A DNA stretch of 64,000 nucleotides from Nioella ostreopsis. Lineage in GTDB: Bacteria; Pseudomonadota; Alphaproteobacteria; Rhodobacterales; Rhodobacteraceae. Positions 16,436 to 26,300 of this stretch are shown here, piece by piece. The stretch spans positions 1 through 64,000 of the forward strand of contig NZ_RCIQ01000019.1 in assembly GCF_004000255.1 (NCBI RefSeq). The letters run 5' to 3'. The notes under the pieces are model-generated. The model was not told the DNA's origin, ran no database searches, and saw only the letters and a program-made list of their open reading frames with translations. How positions within the stretch are numbered: position 1 is the stretch's first letter; each line of letters begins with the position of its first letter. The position numbers and the translations under genes were made by a program.

Positions 16436-16999
16436 ATGTATGGATTTTCCCCAAGCGGACTGGAAGTGAAATTCTGCCGCTTCGACGAGGCGCTGACGGT
16501 TAGCGACGGTCATGTGATCGAGGGCTATGCGAGCCTGTTCGGGGCCTGCGATCAGGGCGGCGATGTGGTTCAGAAAGGCGCTTATTCCCGCAGTCTGAAG
16601 GGGCTGTCGGATCAGGGCCGCCGGGTGAAGATGCTGTGGCAGCACGATCCGGCGCAACCTATCGGCGTCTGGGATGAGCTGCGCGAGGACGGCAAGGGGC
16701 TTTGGGTCAAGGGGCGCATCCTCGATGCCGTGGAAAAGGGGCGCGAGGCGGCGGCGCTGATCGGAGCGGGCGCGATAGACGGGCTGTCCATTGGCTACCG
16801 CACGTTGCGCGCGACCAAGGATGACAGGGGCCAGCGGCTTCTGAACGAGGTGGAGCTTTGGGAAGTGTCGCTGGTGACTTTCCCGATGCTGCCGCAGGCG
16901 CGGGTGGGATCCCAGAAGGCCGACGAGGCCAAGGGCGACTTCCTGCATGAACTGGCGACGGTGTTCCAGGACGCCCGCCGCAAACTGGCGGCGCGTTAA
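16436..16999 (+). CDS. GTA gene g4, prohead protease
   Basis: 187 aa HK97-family prohead protease (U35). His in KMLWQHDPAQPIGVWDEL and Ser in DGLSIGYRT are the expected catalytic residues. It matures the capsid by cutting scaffold from the major capsid protein. A ribosome site TAGGAGA precedes ATG 16436. Confidence 0.93.
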   Translation: MYGFSPSGLEVKFCRFDEALTVSDGHVIEGYASLFGACDQGGDVVQKGAYSRSLKGLSDQGRRVKMLWQHDPAQPIGVWDELREDGKGLWVKGRILDAVEKGREAAALIGAGAIDGLSIGYRTLRATKDDRGQRLLNEVELWEVSLVTFPMLPQARVGSQKADEAKGDFLHELATVFQDARRKLAAR

Positions 17000-17034
17000 G
17001 GCCCCGCATTTCTCTCAACAATCAGGACGATGTG

Positions 17035-18237
17035 ATGACCGAGACCGAGACCAAGTCTTCGGGCGGCTCCGCTGTGCCCAATGCACCGGATGCCACCACA
17101 GAAGTGAAATCAGCGCTGGCAGGGTTTCTGAACGAATTCAGTCAGTTTCAGGACGACATGACCACGAAGCTTCAAAAACAGGAAGAGCGTATTTCCATGC
17201 TGAACACCAAGACCATGACCCATCTGCGCCCCGCGCTTTCCGCCGCCACTGAGGACGGCGCCCCTCACAAGAAGGCCATCGGAGCCTATCTGCGCACCGG
17301 CGATGATGACGGGTTGCGCGGGCTAGAGCTGGAGGGCAAGGCGCTCAACACCGCTGTGAATGCCGAGGGTGGCTATCTGGTCGACCCGCAGACTGCCGAG
17401 ATGATCCAGGGTGTGCTGCGCGGGGCCTCGTCGCTGCGGGCGGTGGCCAATGTGGTGAATGTCGAGGCCACCTCGTTCGACGTGCTGGTCGACCATACCG
17501 ATGTGGGGGCCGGCTGGGCTACGGAAACCGCGTCGACCACGGAAACCGACACCCCGCAGATCGAGCGCATTTCGATCCCGCTGCACGAGCTGTCGGCGCT
17601 GCCCAAGGCGTCTCAGCGGCTGCTGGACGATACCGCGTTCGATATCGAGGGTTGGCTGGCGGGCCGGATCGCCGACAAGTTCGCCCGCGCCGAGGCGTCG
17701 GCGTTCGTTTCGGGGGATGGGGTGGACAAGCCCACGGGCTTCCTGACCCACACGACCGTGGATGATGCAAGCTGGAGCTGGGGCAACCTGGGCTATGTCA
17801 TCACCGGCACGGCGGGCGATTTCGCGGCGGTGAACCCGGCCGATGCGATTGTCGATCTGGTCTACGCGCTGGGGGCGCGCTACCGCGCCAATGCGTCTTT
17901 CGTGATGAATTCGAAGACCGCAGGCGCTGTGCGCAAGATGAAGGATGCCGATGGCCGCTTCCTGTGGTCGGACGGTCTGGCTGCTGGCGAACCCGCGCGG
18001 CTGATGGGCTATCCGGTGCTGATCGCCGAGGACATGCCTGATATCGCCACCGATGCCATGGCGATTGCCTTTGGCGATTTCGGCGCGGGCTACACCATCG
18101 CGGAACGCCCGGATCTGCGGGTGCTGCGCGACCCGTTCAGCGCCAAGCCGCATGTGCTGTTCTACGCCACCAAGCGCGTGGGCGGCGACGTGAGCGACTT
18201 TGCCGCAATCAAACTGCTGAAATTCGGCACCTCCTGA
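17035..18237 (+). CDS. GTA gene g5, major capsid protein
   Basis: 400 aa from ATG 17035 (AGGACG upstream; the GTG three bases earlier is less likely). HK97 fold: an N-terminal helical scaffold segment (about residues 20-95) that the g4 protease should remove, then GYLVDPQTAEMIQ, FATEV-like GWATETASTTETDTPQIERI and MGYPVLIAEDMP. Full length with no disruption. It is the shell protein of the GTA particle. Confidence 0.95.
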   Translation: MTETETKSSGGSAVPNAPDATTEVKSALAGFLNEFSQFQDDMTTKLQKQEERISMLNTKTMTHLRPALSAATEDGAPHKKAIGAYLRTGDDDGLRGLELEGKALNTAVNAEGGYLVDPQTAEMIQGVLRGASSLRAVANVVNVEATSFDVLVDHTDVGAGWATETASTTETDTPQIERISIPLHELSALPKASQRLLDDTAFDIEGWLAGRIADKFARAEASAFVSGDGVDKPTGFLTHTTVDDASWSWGNLGYVITGTAGDFAAVNPADAIVDLVYALGARYRANASFVMNSKTAGAVRKMKDADGRFLWSDGLAAGEPARLMGYPVLIAEDMPDIATDAMAIAFGDFGAGYTIAERPDLRVLRDPFSAKPHVLFYATKRVGGDVSDFAAIKLLKFGTS

Positions 18238-18393
18238 TCCCTCGTCAGAGGCACGAGACCCCGTCCCGGTTCCTCGGGGCGGGCGGCATGGGCGGGCCTT
18301 TGCGGCCTCCAGCCAAATTGACCTCCGCCCGAGCGGTGCGGGGCCCGGCCATGCCACCCCTAGAGAGGCAGTCCTTTGCGGAGAAAAAACAAC

Positions 18394-18978
18394 ATGATGA
18401 TGGTCGAAATGTCTTCGGTGTCCAGTGCCCTTCTGCCGATAACCGAGCTGACCGATCACCTGCGCCTGTCCTCCGGCTTTGCCGATGACGGCAGCCAGGA
18501 CGCGCAGCTGGAAAGCTGTCTGCGGGCGGCGCTGGCCGCGATCGAGGCGCGGATTGGCAAGGCGCTCTACCGGCGCGGGTTCAGCTGGCATCTGAGCCAC
18601 TGGCAATCGGTCACGGCGCAGGTGCTGCCGGTGGCCCCGGTTTCGTCTGTCGACACGGTCAAGCTGGTGTCGCGGGCGGGGGCCGAAACGGTGCTGGACC
18701 CGGGCAGCTATAGCTTGCGCGTCGACAGCCACCGTCCGGCCATCGAGGCCGTGAGCAGCCTGCCGAACCCGTCATCTGGCGGGTCCATCGAGATCGAGTT
18801 CACGGCAGGCTATGGGCTGGACTGGCACGGCATCCCCGCAGATCTGCGCCAGGCGGTGCTGCTGCAGGCGGCTGAACTGTATGAGGCGCAAGGCACCGGC
18901 GAGGCAGGCATGGCCTGCGGCGTGGCGGTGCTGATCGAGCCCTATCGCTCGGTCCGCATGCGGGGGCTGAGCGGATGA
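18394..18978 (+). CDS. GTA gene g6, head-tail connector/adaptor
   Basis: ATG 18394 is preceded by GCGGAG, giving about 194 aa. LTDHLRLSSGFADDGSQDAQ, then LRAALAAIEARIGKALYRRG and ADLRQAVLLQAAELYEAQG fit the gp6-like head-tail connector family (DUF3198-like in GTAs). It sits between capsid and stopper genes and joins g7 by ATGA overlap. The 156-bp gap upstream holds a GC-rich hairpin (18258-18282) without a T run. Confidence 0.88.
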   Translation: MMMVEMSSVSSALLPITELTDHLRLSSGFADDGSQDAQLESCLRAALAAIEARIGKALYRRGFSWHLSHWQSVTAQVLPVAPVSSVDTVKLVSRAGAETVLDPGSYSLRVDSHRPAIEAVSSLPNPSSGGSIEIEFTAGYGLDWHGIPADLRQAVLLQAAELYEAQGTGEAGMACGVAVLIEPYRSVRMRGLSG

Positions 18979-19304
18979 ACGGGCATCCGAAACTGACGCG
19001 CCGCCTGTTGCTGGAAGGGCCGGTTCGGGTCGCCGACGGGGCGGGGGGCTTTACCGAAAGCTGGTCGCCGCACGGCACGGTCTGGGCCGAGGTGTTGCCG
19101 CGCACGGGGCGCGACGCGGCGGGGCTGTCGCGGGTGGGCTACAAGATCACCCTCCGCTCGGCCCCGCAGGGCGCGCCGTCGCGGCCTAAACCGTCGCAAC
19201 GGTTCCGGGACGGGGCGCGGATCTTCACCATCGACGCAGTGACCGAGAGCGCCCCGGACGGGCGCTTTCTGATCTGCTTCGCCACCGAGGAGGAGGGCAC
19301 ATGA
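18975..19304 (+). CDS. GTA gene g7, head closure protein
   Basis: 109 aa, SPP1 gp16-like beta protein: GGFTESWSPHGTVWAEVLPR, then GYKITLRSAP and FTIDAVTESAPDGRFLICFA. It closes the head-tail interface after DNA packaging. Overlaps both neighbours by ATGA. Confidence 0.88.
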   Translation: MNGHPKLTRRLLLEGPVRVADGAGGFTESWSPHGTVWAEVLPRTGRDAAGLSRVGYKITLRSAPQGAPSRPKPSQRFRDGARIFTIDAVTESAPDGRFLICFATEEEGT

Positions 19305-19711
19305 GCTATGGCATGACGGCGGCGCTGCAAACGGCGGTCTACGGGCGGCTGAGCGGCGATGCGGCGCTTGCGGGGATCGTCGGAAGCAATGTGTTCGACG
19401 CGCTGCCCCAGGGGCCGCTGCCGCCGCTTTACGTGACCATCGGGCCCGAAAAGGTGCGCGACCGGTCCGACGGCAGTTTCGGCGGCGCGCTGCATGATTT
19501 TAGCGTGACCGTGACCAGCAGCGCCGCTGGCTATCACCAGGCGAAACAGGCGGCCTCTGCCGTGTCGGACGCACTGCTGAATGGCGGGCTGAGCCTGGCG
19601 CGCGGGCGTGTGGGCCGGGTGCAATTCCATCGCGCCCAGGCCGGGCGCAGTGGCGCGGACCGGCGGATCGAGATGTGGTTCCGGGCCCGGCTGGATGAGG
19701 ATGACAGCTGA
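19301..19711 (+). CDS. GTA gene g8, tail terminator (DUF3168)
   Basis: 136 aa DUF3168 family: GMTAALQTAVYGRLSGDAAL, VFDALPQGPLPPLYVTIG and FSVTVTSSAAGYHQAKQAA. It caps the growing tail tube and links it to the head. Starts within g7 (ATGA). Confidence 0.9.
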   Translation: MSYGMTAALQTAVYGRLSGDAALAGIVGSNVFDALPQGPLPPLYVTIGPEKVRDRSDGSFGGALHDFSVTVTSSAAGYHQAKQAASAVSDALLNGGLSLARGRVGRVQFHRAQAGRSGADRRIEMWFRARLDEDDS

Positions 19712-19762
19712 TAATCAACATCAGCTTTCACGTGTAATATGCAGATTTAACTGGAGAATGAC

Positions 19763-20179
19763 ATGGCAGCGCAAAACGGCAAGGATCTTCTGCTGAAGGT
19801 CGATCTGGATGGCAACGGGTCGTTCCAGACCATGGCGGGGCTACGCGCCTCGCGGCTGAGCTTCAATGCAGAAACGGTGGATGTGACCAGCCTGGAGTCG
19901 ACGGGCGGATGGCGCGAATTGCTGGGCGGCGCCGGGGTGAAAACGGCGGCGATCAGCGGATCGGGCATCTTCCGCGACGAAACCACGGATGAACGCGCCC
20001 GGCAGATCTTTTTCGACGGCGAAGTGCCCGATTTTCAGGTGATCATCCCTGATTTTGGCACCGTGGAGGGGCCGTTCCAGATCACCTCGATCGAATATGC
20101 GGGCACCCATGATGGCGAGGCGACCTATGAGGTCTCGCTGGCCTCAGCCGGTGCGCTCACCTTCACCGCTGCGCTCTGA
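19763..20179 (+). CDS. GTA gene g9, major tail protein
   Basis: 138 aa, TP901-1-type major tail protein: GKDLLLKVDLDGNGSFQTMA, RLSFNAETVDVTSLES and VSLASAGALTFTA. It polymerises into the tail tube. CTGGAGAA precedes ATG 19763. The ~50-bp gap before it is the only AT-rich spot in the tail module. Confidence 0.93.
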   Translation: MAAQNGKDLLLKVDLDGNGSFQTMAGLRASRLSFNAETVDVTSLESTGGWRELLGGAGVKTAAISGSGIFRDETTDERARQIFFDGEVPDFQVIIPDFGTVEGPFQITSIEYAGTHDGEATYEVSLASAGALTFTAAL

Positions 20180-20181
20180 TC

Positions 20182-20496
20182 ATGGCGAACCCCTACGCGG
20201 GCGAGGTGGCGCTGGTGCTGGACGGTGACCGACGCGTGCTGAAGCTGACGCTTGGCGCATTGGCGGAGCTGGAGAGCTGGTTGCAGGCCGATAGCCTGCC
20301 TGCGCTGGTCGAACGGTTTGAGGCCGGCGGCTTCACCGCGCGCGATGTGCTGGCACTGGTCTGCGCGGGGTTGCGGGGGGGCGGCTGGCAGGGCGAGCCC
20401 GCGGATCTGGCCAAGGCCGAGATCGACGGCGGGCCGCTGGAAGCCGCGCGCGTGGCGGCGCAGCTGCTGGCGCTGTCCTTCCGGCCGCCCCAATGA
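20182..20496 (+). CDS. GTA gene g10, tail assembly chaperone-like
   Basis: 104 aa GTA-specific family (DUF3356-like): ANPYAGEVALVLDGDRRVLK, LTLGALAELESWLQADSL and FTARDVLALVCAGLRGGG. Position before the tape measure gene fits a tail assembly chaperone. It lies 2 bases after g9 and overlaps g10.1 by ATGA. Confidence 0.85.
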   Translation: MANPYAGEVALVLDGDRRVLKLTLGALAELESWLQADSLPALVERFEAGGFTARDVLALVCAGLRGGGWQGEPADLAKAEIDGGPLEAARVAAQLLALSFRPPQ

Positions 20497-20705
20497 GCAG
20501 CGACCCCCGCCCGTTCGACTGGCCCGGCCTGATGCGGGCCGGGATGCAGGGGCTTGGTCTGACGCCGGGCGAGTTCTGGGCGCTGACCCCTGCGGAGCTG
20601 CTTTTGATGCTGGGTGAGACCGGCGGCGCGGCACCGATGGGACGGGCGGGGCTGGAGGCCCTGGCCGCCCGTTTCCCCGACCACAAGGACACATCCGATG
20701 GATGA
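20493..20705 (+). CDS. GTA gene g10.1, small tail assembly protein
   Basis: 70 aa: PFDWPGLMRAGMQGLGLTPG then EFWALTPAELLLMLGE, the pattern of the short conserved protein between g10 and g11 in Rhodobacterales GTAs. In phages this position gives the chaperone frameshift product; here it is a separate overlapping gene. Overlaps g11 by 8 bases. Confidence 0.85.
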   Translation: MSSDPRPFDWPGLMRAGMQGLGLTPGEFWALTPAELLLMLGETGGAAPMGRAGLEALAARFPDHKDTSDG

Positions 20706-21510
20706 GGAACTGAACGATTTCGACGCGGAACTGTCGGCGCTGGAGGCCACTTTGGGATCCACTAGCCAGATGGTGGCGACGTTTCATGCCGAACTGCGGA
20801 CGATGCAGGACTCGATGCTTTACACGGGCCGCGAGGTGCAGGGCCTCAGCCGGTCCCTCGGCGGCGGGCTGCGGCGCGCGTTTGACGGGGTGATCTTCGA
20901 CGGCATGCGCCTGTCGGACGCTCTGCGGACGGTGGCGCAAAGCATGGTGGACGCGGCCTATAACACCGCGATCCGGCCGGTGCAGAACGCGCTTGGCGGG
21001 GCATTGGCCAACGGGGTGAATTCGCTGGTGTCAGCGGTGTTGCCGTTTGAGCGGGGCGGCGCGTTTTCGGGTGGCCGCGTGACGCCCTTTGCCCGTGGCG
21101 GCGTGGTCAGTGGCGCGACGCCTTTTGCCATGCGGGGCGGTACCGGGTTGATGGGCGAGGCCGGGCCGGAGGCCATCATGCCTTTGACGCGTGGCGCGGA
21201 CGGGCGGCTTGGCGTGCAGGCGCAGGGCGGCGGGCGTCCGATCAACGTGACGATGAATATCTCGACGCCGGATGTGCAGGGGTTCCAACGCTCGAAAAGC
21301 CAGATCGCGGCGCAGATGAGCCAAGCTCTCGCGCGTGGTCAACGCAACAGGAAAAGGGGGCAAGGGTATGAATTTTCACGAAATTCGCTTTCCGGCCAAT
21401 CTGAGCTTCGGTTCGGTCGGCGGGCCGGAACGGCGCACGGAAGTGGTGCAGCTGGCCAACGGTTTCGAGGAACGCAACACGCCCTGGGCCCATTCCCGGC
21501 GGCGCTATGA
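20698..21510 (+). CDS. GTA gene g11, short tape measure protein (possible lost stop)
   Basis: ATG 20698. DAELSALEATLGSTSQMVAT, a central region DGMRLSDALRTVAQSMVDAA, Gly-rich GGAFSGGRVTPFARGGVVSG and INVTMNISTPDVQGFQRSKS are typical of the ~220-aa GTA tape measure. The expected end is near 21367, where g12 starts, but the frame runs on to TGA 21508-21510, adding about 48 residues that overlap g12 out of frame. One extra base in the AAAAGGGGG run (21352-21360) would bring the TGA of the GTATGA junction into frame. Either a real extension or a one-base sequence or mutation event. Confidence 0.85.
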   Translation: MDEELNDFDAELSALEATLGSTSQMVATFHAELRTMQDSMLYTGREVQGLSRSLGGGLRRAFDGVIFDGMRLSDALRTVAQSMVDAAYNTAIRPVQNALGGALANGVNSLVSAVLPFERGGAFSGGRVTPFARGGVVSGATPFAMRGGTGLMGEAGPEAIMPLTRGADGRLGVQAQGGGRPINVTMNISTPDVQGFQRSKSQIAAQMSQALARGQRNRKRGQGYEFSRNSLSGQSELRFGRRAGTAHGSGAAGQRFRGTQHALGPFPAAL

Positions 21511-22000
21511 TGCGGGGGTGGGCATGCGCTCGCTTGACGATATCGAGACGCTGATTGCCTTTTTCGAGGCCCGTCGCGGGCAGTTGCACGGGTTCCGCTG
21601 GAAGGACTGGTCGGACTACAAAAGTTGCGCGCCCTCGAAAGAGCCGGGCTTTCGCGATTGCGTGATCGGGACCGGGGATGGCGAGACAAAGGCGTTCCAG
21701 CTGGCAAAGCTCTATCGGTCAGGCGAGGAGAGCTATGCCCGCCCGATTACCAAACCCGTTGCTGACACAGTTCGCGCGGGCGTCGATGCGGCCGAACTGG
21801 TGCAGGGTGTGCATTTCGAGGTCGATACGGTCACCGGGATGATCACCTTCGAGGATGCGCCCGATCTGGGGGTTGAGGTGAGCGCCGGGTTCGAATTTGA
21901 CGTGCCGGTGCGGTTTGACACGGACAGCATCCAGACCTCGGTGGCCAGCTTTCAGGCGGGCGACGCCCCTGCGGTGCCGGTGGTGGAGATCCGGGTATGA
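21368..22000 (+). CDS. GTA gene g12, distal tail protein (DUF2460)
   Basis: 210 aa from ATG 21368. DUF2460: NFHEIRFPANLSFGSVGGPE, RRYDAGVGMRSLDDIETLIA and GQLHGFRWKDWSDYKS. It forms the distal tail ring that connects the tube to the baseplate hub. Its start lies inside the extended g11 frame; its stop overlaps g13 by ATGA. Confidence 0.93.
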   Translation: MNFHEIRFPANLSFGSVGGPERRTEVVQLANGFEERNTPWAHSRRRYDAGVGMRSLDDIETLIAFFEARRGQLHGFRWKDWSDYKSCAPSKEPGFRDCVIGTGDGETKAFQLAKLYRSGEESYARPITKPVADTVRAGVDAAELVQGVHFEVDTVTGMITFEDAPDLGVEVSAGFEFDVPVRFDTDSIQTSVASFQAGDAPAVPVVEIRV

Positions 22001-22884
22001 GCGGGGCGGAGCAATTTGCCGCGCATCTGGCCGGAGGCGTGACCGAGGTGGCGCGATGCTGGCGGGTGATCCGTCGGGACGGGCAGCGCTTCGGGTTCAC
22101 GGACCATGATTGTACGCTCGTCTTCGACGGGACCACCTTCAAGGCCGATACCGGGCTGACGGCCTCTGCTCTCAGCCAGTCAACGGGGCTATCTGTCGAC
22201 AACACAGAGGCCGTCGGCGCGCTGTCCGATGCGTCGATCACCGAGGCCGATATCGAGGCGGGGCGCTTCGACGGGGCCGAGGTGGAGGCCTGGTTGGTCA
22301 ATTGGCGCGCGCCGGAGAACCGGGTTCTGCAGTTCCGGGGCAGCTTTGGCGAACTGGAACGGCAGGCGGGCGGGTTCCAGGTAGAATTGCGCGGGCTCGC
22401 GGAGGCGATGAACCGGCGTATGGGCCGGGTCTATCAGCGCGGCTGTTCGGCGGTGCTGGGGGACGGGGCCTGCCGGTTCGATCTGGCGACGCCGGGCTAT
22501 GCGTATGATGGCGCTGCGGATCGGGTCTCTGACGGGCGATTCCTGGAGTTCGACGGGCTCGACAGCTTTGAGCCGCGTTGGTTCGAGCGTGGGCGGTTGC
22601 GGGTGCTGTCTGGGGCGGCTGAGGGGCTCGTGGCGGTGATCAAGAATGACCGGTTCTCGGATGGCATCCGCAAGGTGGAACTGTGGGAGGCGCTGCGGGC
22701 GGATCTGCTGCCGGGCGACCTGCTGCGGCTGGAGGCGGGCTGTGACAAGCGGATGGAGACCTGTCGGCTCAAATTCTCCAACCTGCTGAACTTTCAGGGA
22801 TTTCCTGACATTCCGGGCGATGACTGGGTGATGGCCTATCCGGGGCGCGGGACGGCCAGCATGGATGGGGGCAGCCTGCGATGA
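21997..22884 (+). CDS. GTA gene g13, baseplate hub protein (DUF2163)
   Basis: 295 aa DUF2163: FGFTDHDCTLVFDGTTFKAD, ASALSQSTGLSVDNTEAVGA and C-terminal Cys motifs CSAVLGDGACRFD and CDKRMETCRLKFSNLLNFQG. In tail hub proteins of this type the four Cys can hold an Fe-S cluster. Overlaps g12 and g14 by four bases each. Confidence 0.92.
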   Translation: MSGAEQFAAHLAGGVTEVARCWRVIRRDGQRFGFTDHDCTLVFDGTTFKADTGLTASALSQSTGLSVDNTEAVGALSDASITEADIEAGRFDGAEVEAWLVNWRAPENRVLQFRGSFGELERQAGGFQVELRGLAEAMNRRMGRVYQRGCSAVLGDGACRFDLATPGYAYDGAADRVSDGRFLEFDGLDSFEPRWFERGRLRVLSGAAEGLVAVIKNDRFSDGIRKVELWEALRADLLPGDLLRLEAGCDKRMETCRLKFSNLLNFQGFPDIPGDDWVMAYPGRGTASMDGGSLR

Positions 22885-23312
22885 GCGTGGTCGTTCAGGC
22901 CGCGCGGGGCTGGATCGGCACGCCTTACCTGCACCAGTGCTCGACCCGTGGGGCGGGGTGCGATTGCCTCGGGCTTCTGCGTGGCGTCTGGCGCGAGGTG
23001 ATCGGGGCGGAGCCGGAAGCGATCCCCGCCTATACGCAGGACTGGTCCGAGCCGCAGGGCGAGGAACGGCTGTGGCGCGCGGCGCTGCGTCATCTGACAC
23101 CGAAACCGCTGGCCGAGGTGGCCCCGGGCGACGTGCTGCTGTTCCGCATGCGGGCAGGCGCGGTCGCCAAGCATCTGGGGGTGCAAGCCCGGACTGGGCC
23201 GGAGGCCAGCTTTGTCCATGCCTATAGCGGGCATGGCGTCGTGGAAAGCGCGCTGACGCCGCCGTGGGAGCGGCGGATCGTGGCGCGGTTCGCATTTCCC
23301 GAAAGGAACTGA
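22881..23312 (+). CDS. GTA gene g14, NlpC/P60 peptidase
   Basis: 143 aa NlpC/P60-type cysteine peptidase. The nucleophile is the Cys of GAGCDCLGLLRGVW and the His is in VAKHLGVQAR. In GTA tails it is placed to cut peptidoglycan peptides during cell entry. Ends 5 bases before g15. Confidence 0.92.
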   Translation: MSVVVQAARGWIGTPYLHQCSTRGAGCDCLGLLRGVWREVIGAEPEAIPAYTQDWSEPQGEERLWRAALRHLTPKPLAEVAPGDVLLFRMRAGAVAKHLGVQARTGPEASFVHAYSGHGVVESALTPPWERRIVARFAFPERN

Positions 23313-23317
23313 ACACA

Positions 23318-26300
23318 ATGGCAACCATCCTTCTTTCTGCCGCCGGTGCCGCGCTTGGTGGCTTGAGCTCGGGCACCTTCCTGGGGCTGACCGGCGCCGT
23401 GATCGGGCGGGCCGTCGGGGCGACCGTGGGCCGGGTCATCGACCAGCGGCTCCTGGGGGCCGGGTCCGAGGTGATCGAGCAGGGGCGGCTGGACCGGTTT
23501 CGCCTGTCGGGTGCCTCGGAAGGGGCGTCAGTTGCGCGGCTTTACGGGCAGATGCGCCTTGGCGGGCAGGTGATCTGGGCCACGCGGTTCAAGGAGCATG
23601 TGACGGTGACGGGGGGCGGTGGCAAAGGCGCACCGCCAACCCCGAGGACCGCAAGCTATTCCTACAGCGTCAGCCTGGCTGTGGCGCTTTGCGAGGGCGA
23701 GATTTCGCGGGTCGGGCGGGTCTGGGCCGATGGCTCGGAACTGGCGCGGACGGACCTGACGATGCGCGTCTATCGCGGCACCGATGACCAGATGCCGGAC
23801 CCGAAGATGGAGGCGGTCGAGGGCGCGGGGCAGGTGCCTGCCTATCGCGGGATCGCCTATGTGGTGATCGAGGATCTGGATCTTTCCCCCTATGGCAACC
23901 GCCTGCCGCAGTTGAGTTTCGAGGTGTTCCGCCCGGCGCGGCCTGAGCATCTGGACAGCCCCCCGCAACCCTCGGAAGCCATCCGTGCGGTGGCGATGAT
24001 GCCGGGCACGGGGGAATATGCGCTGGCGACGACGCCCGTCAGCCTCGCGCAGGGTTTCGGCCGGTCGGAAAGCGCCAATGTGAACACGGCGGCGGGCGTG
24101 GCGGATTTCGCGGTGTCGCTGGAGGCGCTGGAGGGTGAGCTGCCCAATTGCGGGGCCGTGTCGCTGATTGTCAGCTGGTTCGGGGATGACCTGCGTGCGG
24201 GACAGTGCAGTGTGAAACCGAAGGTGGAGCAGCAGCAGGCGGATGGGGCAGAGATGCCGTGGACCGTTGCCGGGCTGACGCGGGATGGTGCAGATCTGCT
24301 GGCGCAGGTGGAAGGCCGCGCGATCTATGGCGGGACGCCCACGGATCAGTCGGTGATCGAGGCCATCGAGGCGCTGAACGGGGCAGGGCAGGAGGTGATG
24401 TTCTACCCCTTCCTGCTGATGGAGATCCTTGCCGATAGCGGCAAGGCCGACCCGTGGGCCCTGACCGGCGATCAGCCGGCTTTGCCCTGGCGGGGACGGA
24501 TCACCGGGGAGAAGGCGCCTGGCGTGGCGGGGTCTCCTGATGGAACCTCTGCTGCCGAGGCTGAGGTTTCGGCGTTTTTCGGTACGGCCAGTGCGTCGGA
24601 TTTCAGCGTCTCGCCGGGGACAGTCAGCTATTCCGGCCCGGCAGAATGGAGCTATCGCCGCTTTATCCTGCATAACGCGGCGCTCTGCGCGGCGGCGGGC
24701 GGCGTGGAAAGCTTCTGCATCGGGTCCGAAATGCGCAGCCTGACCCAGTTGCGGGGGGAGAGCGGCTTTCCCGCTGTGGATGCGCTGATCGCGCTGGCTG
24801 CCGAAGTGCGGGCGTTGCTGCCCGATGCGAAGCTGTCCTACGCGGCGGATTGGTCTGAGTACTTTGGCTATCACCCCCAGGATGGGTCGGGGGACGTTTA
24901 TTTCCACCTCGATCCGCTATGGGCGGATGCCAATATCGATTTCATCGGGATCGACAATTACATGCCGCTCTCCGATTGGCGCGACGGGCGGGACCATGCG
25001 GATATCGGCTGGCGGTCGATCTATGAGCTGGACTACCTGCGCGCCAATATCGAAGGCGGAGAAGGGTATGACTGGTACTACCCAAGCGAAGAGGCCCGCG
25101 CGGCGCAGTTGCGCGCGCCGATCACGGATGGGGCCTTCGGCGAGGATTGGGTGTTTCGCTACAAGGATCTGCGTGGGTGGTGGGAAAACCTGCACGTGCA
25201 TCGGCGTCGAAGCTTTCGCTTTGATGCCCCGGATGCGGTGAATCCGCAAAGTTGGGAAGTCATCGGCGGATCAGCCACACCGGAGACCGGGATCGTGGAA
25301 GAGACCTTCGATCGTCCGATGCGCATGACGTCCGGTGGCGCGACCTGGCATAGGCTTCGGCGAGTTGTCGATCTGAAGGCTGCTCAGGTCTATGACGTGG
25401 AAGTAGTTTTCACCAAGGGCAGTTCAAGCGGCTTCCGCTGGTTCGTCTACTCTCAGGACGGGGCCTATCACTATGTTCAGGGCACCATCGGCAACTTGTA
25501 CTTCGGAAATGGCGTGTTGGAACTCGAGCAAACCGAGATCGCGCCCGATACATGGCGACTGCGGTTCAGCTTTATTGTCGCGCAAGACACGCCGGGGGCA
25601 CGGCCTTCGGTCGGGCCGTTCTCGGCGACGCCGGGCGACGATGTGATCCTTTGGGGCATGGCGGTGTTGCCGCGCGGGCTGAGTTCAACGGGGTGGATCC
25701 CCCGCTCCAAACCCATCCGATTTACCGAGATGGGCTGCGCGGCTGTGGACAAGGGGACGAACCAGCCCAACAAGTTTCTTGATCCGAAATCCTCGGAATC
25801 GGGCTTGCCCCATTTCTCGAACGGGCGGCGCGATGACCTTATCCAGATGCAGTATCTGCGGGCGATGACGAGCTATTGGCAGGACCCATCGCATAACCCG
25901 GTGTCCGAGATCTATGCCGGGCCGATGCTGGATATGGACCATGCCTATGTCTGGGCCTGGGACGCGCGGCCTTGGCCCGCCTTTCCCAATGCGCTGGAGG
26001 TCTGGTCCGACGGGGAAAATCACGCGCGCGGGCATTGGATTTCGGGCCGCATGGGGGCAGAGCCGCTTGCCGATGTGGTGGCCGCGATTTGTGAGGAGGC
26101 GGGGATCACCGACTATGATGTGTCGGAACTCTACGGCTTCGTGCGCGGGGCCATGTCGTCCGACGTGGAAAGCGGGCGGGCGCGATTGCAGCCCTTGATG
26201 CTGGCCTACGGATTCGAGGCGGTGGAGCGGGACGGTGTTCTGGTCTTCCGGTCCCGCACTGGACTGCCGGATGCACTGGTTGTCGAGGGCTTGATGGCGG

